Shown in pieces: positions 1 to 7,724 of a stretch of DNA of 9,231 nt. The translations under genes were made by a program, and so were the position numbers. Numbering within the stretch: position 1 is the first letter of the stretch; the number at the start of each line of letters is the position of its first letter. The notes beneath the pieces are model-generated. The model made no database searches and was not told the origin of the DNA. It was given only the letters and a program-made list of their open reading frames with translations. The stretch is from Actinomycetota bacterium (GTDB lineage Bacteria > Actinomycetota > Actinomycetes > S36-B12), in contig VGBQ01000105.1 in assembly GCA_016870425.1 (NCBI GenBank), positions 1 to 9,231 on the forward strand, written 5' to 3'.

Positions 1-224
1 TGATCGGAGTCGACGGAGAAGAAGCCGCCGTGCACCGCCACGAGCACCTTGGTGCCCTCGGTCGTCTCGATGCGCAGTGGCGCGTCGAGGAGCAGCGCCA
101 GCACGGGCGAGTGCCCGGGCAGGATGCCGATCTCCCCGTCGGGGGTCTTGGCCACGACGCTCTTGGCCGCGCCCTCCCAGATGGAGCGCTCGGCCGACAC
201 GAGGGCGACCTTGAGCTCAGCCAC
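1..224 (-). CDS. atpC: ATP synthase epsilon subunit, N-terminal part (cut by window edge)
   Basis: This is the first 74 codons of the F1 epsilon subunit, part of the rotating central stalk. It joins gamma to the c-ring and can inhibit ATP hydrolysis. The protein starts MAELKVALVSAERSIWEG and continues with DGEIGILPGHSPVLALL, the typical N-terminal beta-sandwich of epsilon. The C-terminal helical part lies beyond base 1 and cannot be judged. The start is GTG at 222-224. It is supported by an AAGGAG ribosome binding site at 233-238, eight bases upstream and inside the last codons of atpD. Only two bases separate it from the atpD stop, so translation is probably coupled to atpD. The identification is secure from sequence and position. 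What remains open is the full length and whether the inhibitory C-terminal helices are present. Confidence 0.95.
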   Translation of the reverse strand, partial: MAELKVALVSAERSIWEGAAKSVVAKTPDGEIGILPGHSPVLALLLDAPLRIETTEGTKVLVAVHGGFFSVDSD

Positions 225-226
225 GA

Positions 227-1696
227 TCAGGACTCCTTGGCGAGCTGCGCGGCCTTGGCCTCGACGTCCTCGATGCCGCCGCACATGAAGAACGCCTGCT
301 CGGGGATGTGGTCGTACTGGCCATCGCACAGCGCCTTGAACGACGCGATCGTCTCCTCGACCGGCACGAACGATCCGGGCTGGCCGGTGAATGCCTCTGC
401 CACGAACATGTTCTGCGACAGGAAGCGCTGGATGCGACGCGCGCGGTTGACGATGATCTTGTCTTCCTCGGAGAGCTCGTCCATGCCGAGGATGGCGATG
501 ATGTCCTGGAGATCCTTGTAGCGCTGCAGGATCTCCTTGACGCGCGCGGCCACGGCGTAGTGCTCGTCGCCGACGTAGCGGGGATCGAGGATGCGCGAGG
601 TCGAGTCGAGCGGATCCACGGCCGGGTAGATGCCGAGCTCGGAGATGGGGCGCGAGAGCACCGTGGTCGCATCGAGGTGCGCGAAGGTCGTCGCCGGAGC
701 GGGGTCGGTGAGGTCGTCAGCCGGCACGTAGATCGCCTGGAGCGACGTGATCGAGTGACCGCGGGTCGAGGTGATGCGCTCCTGGAGCACGCCCATCTCA
801 TCAGCCAGGGTGGGCTGGTAGCCCACGGCCGAGGGCATGCGGCCGAGCAGGGTCGAGACCTCCGAGCCGGCCTGGGTGAAGCGGAAGATGTTGTCGATGA
901 AGAGCAGCACGTCCTGCTTCTCGACGTCGCGGAAGTACTCCGCCATGGTGAGAGCCGTCAGGGCCACGCGCAGGCGGGTGCCCGGGGGCTCGTCCATCTG
1001 GCCGAAGACGAGAGCTGTCTTGTCGATGACGCCCGACTCGGTCATCTCGAGGAAGAGGTCGTTGCCCTCGCGGGTGCGCTCGCCGACTCCGGCGAAGACC
1101 GAGACGCCACCGAAGTTCTCGGCGACGCGGTAGATCATCTCCTGGATGAGCACGGTCTTGCCCACGCCCGCACCGCCGAAGAGGCCGATCTTGCCGCCCT
1201 TGACGTAGGGGGTCAGCAGGTCGATGACCTTGATGCCGGTGGAGAAGACCTCGGTCTTGGACTCGAGCTGGTCGAAGGCAGGAGCGGCGCGGTGGATCCC
1301 CCAACGCTCCTTGATGTCGAGCGTCGACTTGTCGACGTCGAGCGGCTCGCCGAGGGTATTCCACACGTGGCCCTTGGTGATCTCGCCGACGGGCACGGAG
1401 ATGGGCGCGCCGGTGTCGCGCACCGGGGCGCCGCGGACGAGGCCATCGGTCGGCTGCATGGAGATGGTGCGGACCATGTTGTCGCCGATGTGCTGGGCGA
1501 CCTCGAGGGTGAGCATGCGCGTGCCGCCGCCCTCCTCGCCCTGATCGAAGGAGACGTCGACGTTGAGGGCGTTGAAGAGCTCCGGCATTGCCTCGACCGG
1601 GAACTCCACGTCGACGACGGGGCCGGTGACGCGGGCGACGCGTCCGACACCGGGGGCCTTCGCGTGGGTAGTCGCCGAGTCCATCGTGGCGGTCAT
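227..1696 (-). CDS. atpD: ATP synthase beta subunit
   Basis: This 489-residue protein is the catalytic subunit of F1, which makes ATP from ADP and phosphate in the cytoplasm. Visible motifs in order are the N-terminal barrel (GRVARVTGPVVDVEFP, about 18-33), the Walker A loop GGAGVGKT (174-181), GERTREGND (205-213) carrying the catalytic glutamate E206, and Walker B LLFIDNIFRF with D268. They are followed by the family signature PAVDPLDSTS (358-367) and DELSEED (406-412), the lever loop that contacts the central stalk. Length is normal; the N-terminus has about 15 extra residues before the barrel, as often seen in actinobacteria. The ATG at 1694-1696 was chosen because GAGGA at 1702-1706 lies five bases upstream; a second in-frame ATG at residue 5 is less well placed. 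A 42-base gap separates it from atpG. No damage is visible. Confidence 0.99.
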   Translation of the reverse strand: MTATMDSATTHAKAPGVGRVARVTGPVVDVEFPVEAMPELFNALNVDVSFDQGEEGGGTRMLTLEVAQHIGDNMVRTISMQPTDGLVRGAPVRDTGAPISVPVGEITKGHVWNTLGEPLDVDKSTLDIKERWGIHRAAPAFDQLESKTEVFSTGIKVIDLLTPYVKGGKIGLFGGAGVGKTVLIQEMIYRVAENFGGVSVFAGVGERTREGNDLFLEMTESGVIDKTALVFGQMDEPPGTRLRVALTALTMAEYFRDVEKQDVLLFIDNIFRFTQAGSEVSTLLGRMPSAVGYQPTLADEMGVLQERITSTRGHSITSLQAIYVPADDLTDPAPATTFAHLDATTVLSRPISELGIYPAVDPLDSTSRILDPRYVGDEHYAVAARVKEILQRYKDLQDIIAILGMDELSEEDKIIVNRARRIQRFLSQNMFVAEAFTGQPGSFVPVEETIASFKALCDGQYDHIPEQAFFMCGGIEDVEAKAAQLAKES

Positions 1697-1738
1697 GTCG
1701 TTCCTCTTTCCTTCGGTTCCTGCGGTCGGGGGCGGGGT

Positions 1739-2647
1739 CTAGGCGGAGGCGAGGGCGTCGGCGCCGCCGACGATCTCGCTGATCTCCTGGGTGATCTCGG
1801 CCTGGCGGGCCGCATTGGCCTGCCGGGTGAGGGAGCGGATGAGGTCCTCAGCATTGTCGGTCGCGGACTTCATCGCACGACGGCGGGCGGCGTGTTCGGA
1901 TGCGGCGGACATGAGCAGCGCGGTGTAGACCGCGTGGTCGATGTAGCGAGGCAGCAGGGCATCGAGCACGGTGTCTGCGCCAGGCTCGAACTCGTAGAGC
2001 GGGAAGGGCAGGGACTCCCCCGACTTCGTCTCCACGACCTCGTCGACGATCTCGAGCGGCAGCACGCGGCGCACGCGCACCTGCTGCACGGCCATGTTGA
2101 CGAAGTGGGTGTAGACGATGTGGATCTCGTCGATGCCACCCTCAGACTCGGGCGTGAGGAATGCCTGCAGGAGATCGTCGCCGATCTTGCGCGCGTCGGC
2201 GTACGTCGGCTGGTCGGTGAAGCCGGTGTACTGCCCGCCCATCGGGATCCCGCGGAAGCGGTACCACGCGACGCCCTTGCGGCCGACGACGTAGGGAGTC
2301 ACGTCAAGGCCCTGCTCATTGAGCAGGCGGGTGAGCGCCGCCGCCTCGCGGATGGCGTTTGCGGAGTACGCGCCGGCGAGTCCGCGGTCGGCGGTGATGA
2401 CGAGCACCGCAGCCCGATCGCGGACCTCGGGAGCCCGGACGAGCGGATGGTTGCCGATGTCGCTGGCGTGGCTCGCCGCCGCGGAGACGGCCTGGGTGAG
2501 CTGGATGAGGTACGGCGTCGAGGCCTCGAGGCGCTGCTGCGCCTTGACGATCCGCGACGACGCGATCAGCTCCATGGCCTTGGTGATCTTCTTCGTCGCC
2601 TGGACGGAGCGAATCCGCCGGCGGAAGACCCTCAGCTGCGCACCCAT
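1739..2647 (-). CDS. atpG: ATP synthase gamma subunit
   Basis: This 302-residue protein is the rotating central shaft of F1, turning inside the alpha3beta3 ring and docking on the c-ring. The N-terminal helix begins MGAQLRVFRRRIRSVQATKK with ITKAMELIASSRI after it, and the C-terminal helix ends in RQAEITQEISEIVGGADAL. These two ends form the coiled coil and are the most conserved parts of the family. The middle carries the Rossmann-like domain, including VLVITADRGLAGAYSANA. It is slightly longer than the E. coli protein (287). The mid-domain loop near LTPESEGGIDEIHI is short, so the longer loop insertion described for mycobacterial gamma seems absent. The start ATG at 2647 has a GGGAGA site at 2654-2659, six bases upstream. 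It lies 22 bases after atpA and 42 before atpD, so it is surely cotranscribed with both. Confidence 0.98.
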   Translation of the reverse strand: MGAQLRVFRRRIRSVQATKKITKAMELIASSRIVKAQQRLEASTPYLIQLTQAVSAAASHASDIGNHPLVRAPEVRDRAAVLVITADRGLAGAYSANAIREAAALTRLLNEQGLDVTPYVVGRKGVAWYRFRGIPMGGQYTGFTDQPTYADARKIGDDLLQAFLTPESEGGIDEIHIVYTHFVNMAVQQVRVRRVLPLEIVDEVVETKSGESLPFPLYEFEPGADTVLDALLPRYIDHAVYTALLMSAASEHAARRRAMKSATDNAEDLIRSLTRQANAARQAEITQEISEIVGGADALASA

Positions 2648-2669
2648 GACCTATCTCCCTGACCTGTGC

Positions 2670-4304
<1,635 letters not shown>

Positions 4305-4325
4305 GGTGCCTGCTCTCCTTCTTCG

Positions 4326-4340
4326 GTCGCCCTCGGCGAC
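4326..4340 (-). other. Small hairpin in the atpH-atpA gap
   Basis: The 65-base gap between atpH and atpA holds a perfect inverted repeat: a six-base stem (GTCGCC / GGCGAC) around a three-base loop. It ends five bases upstream of the AAGGAG site of atpA. No T-run follows, so it does not look like a terminator. A role in RNA processing or in setting alpha-subunit translation is inference; a six-base stem can arise by chance in GC-rich DNA. Confidence 0.35.
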
Positions 4341-4369
4341 GTGGTTCGTGCTGTCGTTGTGCTGTCTGA

Positions 4370-5179
4370 TTAACCCAGCATCGAACGCCGGGCTTGTTCG
4401 AGTCGTGCCGCCACCGTGCCGTCGATCACCTCGTCGCCCACGGTCACGTGGACTCCCCCGAGCACGGCCGGATCGACGGCGACGTTGAGGCGAACCTGCC
4501 GGCCCTTAAGCGCGCTGAGCGCGGATGCGAGTCGACGCTCTTGGTCGGCGTCGAGAGGCTGCGCCACGCGCACCTCGGCCACAATCCGCTGGCGCTGCCG
4601 AGCTGCCGCCTCCGCCAGGTCGTCGACTACCGAGTCGATCCGGCGACCGTGGAGGTGGCCCACGGCATAGCCCAGGACGAGCCGGGTAGTCGCGGTCGAC
4701 CGGTCCCTGAGCAGATCCTCGACGATGGCAGCCTTGGCCGCGGACGAGAGTGCCGGCGCGGTGAGCGCCATCTGGAGTTCGGGCGAGGAATCGACCGCCC
4801 GCCCGAAGCGGAAGATCTCGTCCTCGGTGGCATCGAGATCGCCGTTGTCGTCAGCCACCATGAACGCCGCCTGGTCCGCCAACGCCTCAATGCCCAGCAG
4901 GAGGTCACCATCCGAGGACCAGCGACGACGGACCGCCTCCTGCACGGTGCGCAGGGCGAGAGGACTGATCCGCGAGGACAGCAGGGACGCGGCGAGCTCA
5001 GAGCGCGAGTCGGCCGATTGACCAGAGTCGGCGAGGGCCGTGCGCAGTGTCTTCTCGCGATCCAGGAGATCGGCGACGGAGAAGAGCTCGGCGGGCAGAG
5101 CCGCAAGCCCCTCCGCACTGCGCTGGCCGTCGAGCCAGTCGGAGAGGTCCGACAGGCTGCTACGACTCGCACCCCACAT
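4370..5179 (-). CDS. atpH: ATP synthase delta subunit (long actinobacterial form)
   Basis: This 269-residue protein is the delta subunit, which sits on top of F1 and ties it to the peripheral stalk formed by b. It starts MWGASRSSLSDLSDWLDG, close to other actinobacterial delta proteins. The conserved C-terminal portion reads VDPAVLGGVHVTVGDEVIDG (235-254), followed by TVAARLEQARR. E. coli delta has 177 residues; the extra length is an enlarged helical N-terminal part, usual in actinobacteria that keep b and delta as separate genes. The ATG at 5177-5179 overlaps the atpF stop by one base (TGATG), indicating coupled translation. A GGGGAG site at 5190-5195 lies ten bases upstream. The gene ends in TAA, followed by the 65-base gap to atpA. 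No defects are seen. Confidence 0.96.
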   Translation of the reverse strand: MWGASRSSLSDLSDWLDGQRSAEGLAALPAELFSVADLLDREKTLRTALADSGQSADSRSELAASLLSSRISPLALRTVQEAVRRRWSSDGDLLLGIEALADQAAFMVADDNGDLDATEDEIFRFGRAVDSSPELQMALTAPALSSAAKAAIVEDLLRDRSTATTRLVLGYAVGHLHGRRIDSVVDDLAEAAARQRQRIVAEVRVAQPLDADQERRLASALSALKGRQVRLNVAVDPAVLGGVHVTVGDEVIDGTVAARLEQARRSMLG

Positions 5180-5754
5180 CAGGCACCAGCTCCCCGCTGC
5201 GCGACCTGGGACTCCAGGTCAGCCAGGAAGGAGTCCACGGTGGCCTTGACGCGGGCATCATCGGTGAGGGTCTGACCCACGACCTTGCCCGCGAGGGCCA
5301 CCGCCACCTCGCCCACCTGACGGGTGAGCTGCGACGTTGCCTGCGCGCGCTCAGCCGCCAGTTGCGCCTCAGCCTGGGCGGTGACCGCCGCGGCGGCAGC
5401 ACGCGCCTCGACGCGCGCCTCCTCCACGATCGCGGCCCGATCCGCCTGGGCCTGGGTGCGGATGGCCGCCGCCTCTTCGCGAGCCGAGGCCAGGGCGGCG
5501 CGGTACTCCTCGAGGGCGCGCTGGGCCTCGGCCTGGGCCTCCTCGGCCTTGCGAAGGCCACCTTCGATGGCCTCCGACCGGGCCGCGAGAGCGTCCTTGA
5601 TCTTGGGCAGCGCGACCTTGGCGAGGACACCGAAGACGATGAAGAACGCCAGCAGGCCGACGACAAGCTCGTCGATCGGCACCGCGAGGACGCTCGGCAT
5701 CGGCTCGTTCTCTCCGCCGGCAGCCATGAGCTGGCCCGTGAGGAAGTTCGACAC
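5179..5754 (-). CDS. atpF: ATP synthase b subunit
   Basis: This 191-residue protein is the peripheral stalk subunit of Fo, holding the stator of F1 still against subunit a. One membrane helix lies at about 28-46 (ELVVGLLAFFIVFGVLAKV). It is followed by KIKDALAARSEAIEGGLRKA and a long alanine/glutamate-rich coiled coil to about residue 145. The C-terminal helical region that binds delta contains KVVGQTL. The start is uncertain. The GTG at 5752-5754 is chosen because its N-terminus aligns in length with other actinobacterial b subunits, but it has no convincing ribosome binding site. In-frame ATGs lie at 5727 and 5700, and the latter has GGAGA about ten bases upstream. The gap from atpE is 11 bases with the GTG start. 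The stop overlaps the atpH start. It is not fused to delta, unlike in mycobacteria. Confidence 0.95.
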   Translation of the reverse strand: MSNFLTGQLMAAGGENEPMPSVLAVPIDELVVGLLAFFIVFGVLAKVALPKIKDALAARSEAIEGGLRKAEEAQAEAQRALEEYRAALASAREEAAAIRTQAQADRAAIVEEARVEARAAAAAVTAQAEAQLAAERAQATSQLTRQVGEVAVALAGKVVGQTLTDDARVKATVDSFLADLESQVAQRGAGA

Positions 5755-5765
5755 GGTCTAGCCGA

Positions 5766-5993
5766 TCAGGTGCCGTAGACGAACGGGACGACGAAGCCGA
5801 TGAGGGCCAGCGCCTCGGCGAGTGCGAAGCCGAGGAGCATGTTCTGGCGGATGACGCCGTAGGCCTCGGGCTGGCGGGCGATGGCCTGGACGCCCTGGCC
5901 GAAGATGATGCCGATACCGACGCCGGGGCCGATGGCTGCGAGGCCGTAGCCGACGGAGCCGATGGAGCCGGAGAGCTCAGCGAGCAATGACAT
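5766..5993 (-). CDS. atpE: ATP synthase c subunit (proteolipid, proton type)
   Basis: This 75-residue protein forms the membrane rotor ring that carries protons through Fo. It is a two-helix hairpin. Helix 1 contains the glycine-rich GYGLAAIGPGVGIGIIFG (16-33), the polar loop has ARQPEA (39-44), and helix 2 contains LGFALAEALALIGFVVPF with the ion-binding carboxylate E60. The residue after E60 is alanine, and isoleucine occupies the helix-1 site where sodium-type rings have glutamine, so protons are the expected ion. The ATG at 5991-5993 is fixed by the conserved N-terminal length and by an AAGGAA site at 5999-6004, five bases upstream. The same frame stays open far upstream opposite atpB, but that part is not coding. 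A 98-base gap with a hairpin precedes it. The ring size cannot be read from sequence. Confidence 0.98.
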   Translation of the reverse strand: MSLLAELSGSIGSVGYGLAAIGPGVGIGIIFGQGVQAIARQPEAYGVIRQNMLLGFALAEALALIGFVVPFVYGT

Positions 5994-6014
5994 GTCTGTT
6001 CCTTCGTGTCCGGG

Positions 6015-6034
6015 CCGGCAGTCTGGTCTGCCGG
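6015..6034 (-). promoter_or_regulatory. GC-rich hairpin upstream of the atpE ribosome binding site
   Basis: The 98-base gap between atpB and atpE contains a perfect seven-base inverted repeat (CCGGCAG / CTGCCGG) with a six-base loop. In the mRNA it ends about ten bases upstream of the AAGGAA site of atpE. No U-run follows, so it is not a typical terminator. The E. coli atpE leader is a known translation enhancer, and c is the most abundant subunit. A role here in mRNA stability or higher atpE expression is inferred from position only. Confidence 0.5.
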
Positions 6035-6091
6035 TCTGGGGGTCTATTCGGTTGTGTTCGTGCCGTGGTGCGTGGAGCCCGTCGTGCGCAA

Positions 6092-6919
6092 TCAGTGCTC
6101 CGCGTGGAGCGCTCCGCTGATGTAAACCGCCGTCAGCAGGGTGAAGATGTAGGCCTGGAGAGCCTGGATGAGGAGCTCGAAGGCAGTAAGGGCCACCGCC
6201 ATCGTGAAGGAGGCAACCGACCCGAGCAGGCCGACCACCGTGAGGGTCAGAAGGTAGTACGCCGCGATGCTGAACGTCGCGATCAGCAGGTGCCCAGCGA
6301 ACATGTTGGCAAAGAGACGCACGGCGTGAGTGAACGGCCGCACGATGATGTTGGAGATGAACTCGATGGGCGAGAGCAGGATGTACATCGGCTTGGGCAC
6401 GCCCGGAGGGAAGAGCATCCCCTTGAAGAAGCCGCCGAACCCCTGCCGGTAGATCCCCAGGGGCACCCACGTGAAGTAGACGATGAGCGCGAAGGCCACG
6501 GGGATGGCGAAGACACTAGTGACAGGGAACTGGGCGAAGGGAATGATGCCCAGGACGTTGAATGTCCACACCAGGAAGAAGAACGAGAAGAGGAACGGGA
6601 CAAACTTGTCGCCCTCTTTGCCGATCACGTCCCGTGCGATGCCGTCACGAATGAAGAGGTAGCCGGTCTCACCGAGGTTCTGGGCACCCTTGGGCACCAT
6701 CTGCGGCTTGCGGAAGGCATAGAGGAAAAATGCGAGGACGGCGACCACCGCGATGGCGACGAGGATCGTGACCTTGTTGATGCCGACCGTCGTACCGAGG
6801 AAGTTCCAGCTCACCAGGTCGTCGAAGAAGAAGATCTCCGAGCCTGCGGCGGGGAATCCGCACGGGTTGGCGGCATTCTCGAACTTGCACTCGAGACTGC
6901 CGGCAGCGACAAGACTCAT
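6092..6919 (-). CDS. atpB: ATP synthase a subunit
   Basis: This 275-residue integral membrane protein forms the two proton half-channels of Fo beside the c-ring. The N-terminal tail has two cysteines (C11, C20) before FFFDDL. About five to six hydrophobic helices follow, the first at about 49-67. The conserved helix motif VRLFANMFAGH carries the essential arginine R201 (E. coli R210) and H210. The last helix contains ELLIQALQAYIFTLLTAVYI with E248 and Q255. H210 and E248 occupy the positions of E. coli E219 and H245, so the pair is swapped. The ATG at 6917-6919 forms an ATGA overlap with the stop of the upstream gene. The Shine-Dalgarno match is weak (GACGGGG), so coupling is likely. The frame is open upstream to 7099, but that overlaps the AtpZ-like gene and lacks family similarity. 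Confidence 0.97.
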   Translation of the reverse strand: MSLVAAGSLECKFENAANPCGFPAAGSEIFFFDDLVSWNFLGTTVGINKVTILVAIAVVAVLAFFLYAFRKPQMVPKGAQNLGETGYLFIRDGIARDVIGKEGDKFVPFLFSFFFLVWTFNVLGIIPFAQFPVTSVFAIPVAFALIVYFTWVPLGIYRQGFGGFFKGMLFPPGVPKPMYILLSPIEFISNIIVRPFTHAVRLFANMFAGHLLIATFSIAAYYLLTLTVVGLLGSVASFTMAVALTAFELLIQALQAYIFTLLTAVYISGALHAEH

Positions 6920-7224
6920 CGGGTGCCCCGTCGGTGGCCACGCAGGATGCGGGATGCGCGGTCTGGCACTGCCTGGTCCTTCCCCGGCGTTGTCGCCTCG
7001 AGGCGTCGGTGGATGAGGTAGAGCGATAGGAACATACCGATGAGTGCACCCGCGCCGATCAGGAGGGGTGCCCGGCCCAGCCACAGGGAGAGCAGCCACC
7101 CCAGACCCGCGTAGAGCAGGATGCCGGTGAGCAGGTGGCTCATGATGATCCAGCCCGTATTAGCACTGGTCCACCCCTCGCGATGGACCGCCTCATCGGT
7201 CACACGAGTACCCAGGAGCCTCAT
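6916..7224 (-). CDS. AtpZ/AtpI-family small membrane protein of the atp operon
   Basis: This 102-residue protein has two predicted membrane helices, about 22-47 (TGWIIMSHLLTGILLYAGLG and on) and 52-72 (APLLIGAGALIGMFLSLYLI), and a basic C-terminal tail ending RGHRRGTR. The pattern GW..(I/M)SHLLTGIL..(G)LGWLL followed by a glycine-rich second helix resembles the AtpZ type of ATP-synthase accessory protein. In alkaliphilic Bacillus, AtpZ and AtpI have been linked to magnesium uptake, and AtpI proteins more widely to c-ring assembly; the exact role here is unknown. The ATG at 7222-7224 overlaps the upstream stop (ATGA) and has a GGAGAGG site eight bases upstream. Its own stop overlaps the atpB start in the same way. 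The frame extends upstream to 7302, but the overlap start fits better. Family identification is from pattern memory, not a search. Confidence 0.85.
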   Translation of the reverse strand: MRLLGTRVTDEAVHREGWTSANTGWIIMSHLLTGILLYAGLGWLLSLWLGRAPLLIGAGALIGMFLSLYLIHRRLEATTPGKDQAVPDRASRILRGHRRGTR

Positions 7225-7640
7225 ATCTGGGGCCTCTCCTGCTGCGGGTCGACGTAGAGCACCTTGGTGCGAGCGAAGATCCACACCTCGGCCACGGTCC
7301 ACGCCAGGGTGCAGGCGACGATCGTCAGGGCGAAGACCTTCGTGTCGAACGCCGTCGTGCCCTGGAAGAGGATGATGAAGATGAACAGCACGCCGATCTT
7401 GAGCAGGTAGACCATGAGGGCCACCGACATGGCCATCTGAGGGTTCGTGCGGAGCACCGCCCCGACGACCACCTGTCCCACGGTGAAGAACGCCACGACG
7501 ATCGCCGTCCCGATAGCAGCTCCCAGAAGGGCCTTGCCCGGGTCCGACGCGACGAGCGCCCCGATGATGGCGGCAACGACACCCACGGCCACGGTCACGG
7601 GGATGGAGACCCGCAGGACCAGGCGGTCAATGGACGGCAT
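7221..7640 (-). CDS. AtpI-like four-helix membrane protein (ATP synthase protein I family)
   Basis: This 139-residue hydrophobic protein has four predicted membrane helices (about 9-31, 37-62, 70-93, 100-122) and a short hydrophilic tail DPQQERPQI. Its size, topology and place immediately before the atp structural genes match the actinobacterial ATP synthase I group. Members of that group are thought to help assemble the c-ring or insert Fo subunits. Sequence conservation in this family is low, so the call leans on context. The ATG at 7638-7640 has a strong GGAGG site at 7646-7650, five bases upstream, the best in this end of the operon. That suggests it is the first gene of the atp transcript. 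Its stop overlaps the start of the AtpZ-like gene by four bases. No catalytic motif is visible. Confidence 0.82.
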   Translation of the reverse strand: MPSIDRLVLRVSIPVTVAVGVVAAIIGALVASDPGKALLGAAIGTAIVVAFFTVGQVVVGAVLRTNPQMAMSVALMVYLLKIGVLFIFIILFQGTTAFDTKVFALTIVACTLAWTVAEVWIFARTKVLYVDPQQERPQI

Positions 7641-7724
7641 GCACCCCTCCCGGTGACGTCTGCCTCCACGCTATCGACTCCCTGCCGGGGCGCATCCGCG
7701 GGTGCCTGTCCGCGGTCGAGACAC
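7641..7724 (-). promoter_or_regulatory. Possible main promoter region of the atp operon
   Basis: This 84-base gap lies between the wecA-like gene and the first atp gene. Reading the minus strand, TAGCGT at 7668-7673 fits the actinobacterial -10 pattern TANNNT and would place a start of transcription about 20 bases before the AtpI-like ATG. No convincing -35 element is found at the right distance. Two copies of the palindrome CCGCGG (7696-7701 and 7710-7715) lie further upstream. The call as the operon promoter is mainly positional. Confidence 0.35.

Noticed and set aside
308..2662. A very long plus-strand open frame (784 codons) opposite atpD and atpG
   Set aside because: Its product is low-complexity and rich in Arg, Asp, His and Gly, typical of an antisense frame in GC-rich DNA. 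The opposite strand carries two unmistakable, fully conserved genes.
4394..5275. Plus-strand open frame opposite atpH
   Set aside because: It has a biased shadow composition and crosses the atpF/atpH junction; the minus-strand genes explain the region fully.
5994..6470. Long upstream extension of the atpE frame into atpB
   Set aside because: The extension is out of frame within atpB and has shadow composition. The c subunit begins at 5993 with its own ribosome binding site and normal family length.
6920..7099. Upstream extension of the atpB frame
   Set aside because: It would overlap most of the AtpZ-like gene and gives a proline/arginine-rich stretch unlike any a subunit; the ATGA start at 6919 fits the family.
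7225..7302. Upstream extension of the AtpZ-like frame
   Set aside because: It lies inside the AtpI-like gene in another frame. The start at 7224 has a ribosome binding site and the ATGA overlap.
7696..7715. Rho-independent terminator after the wecA-like gene
   Set aside because: The possible stem has no following T-run on either strand and a loop of eight bases, so it is not a convincing terminator.
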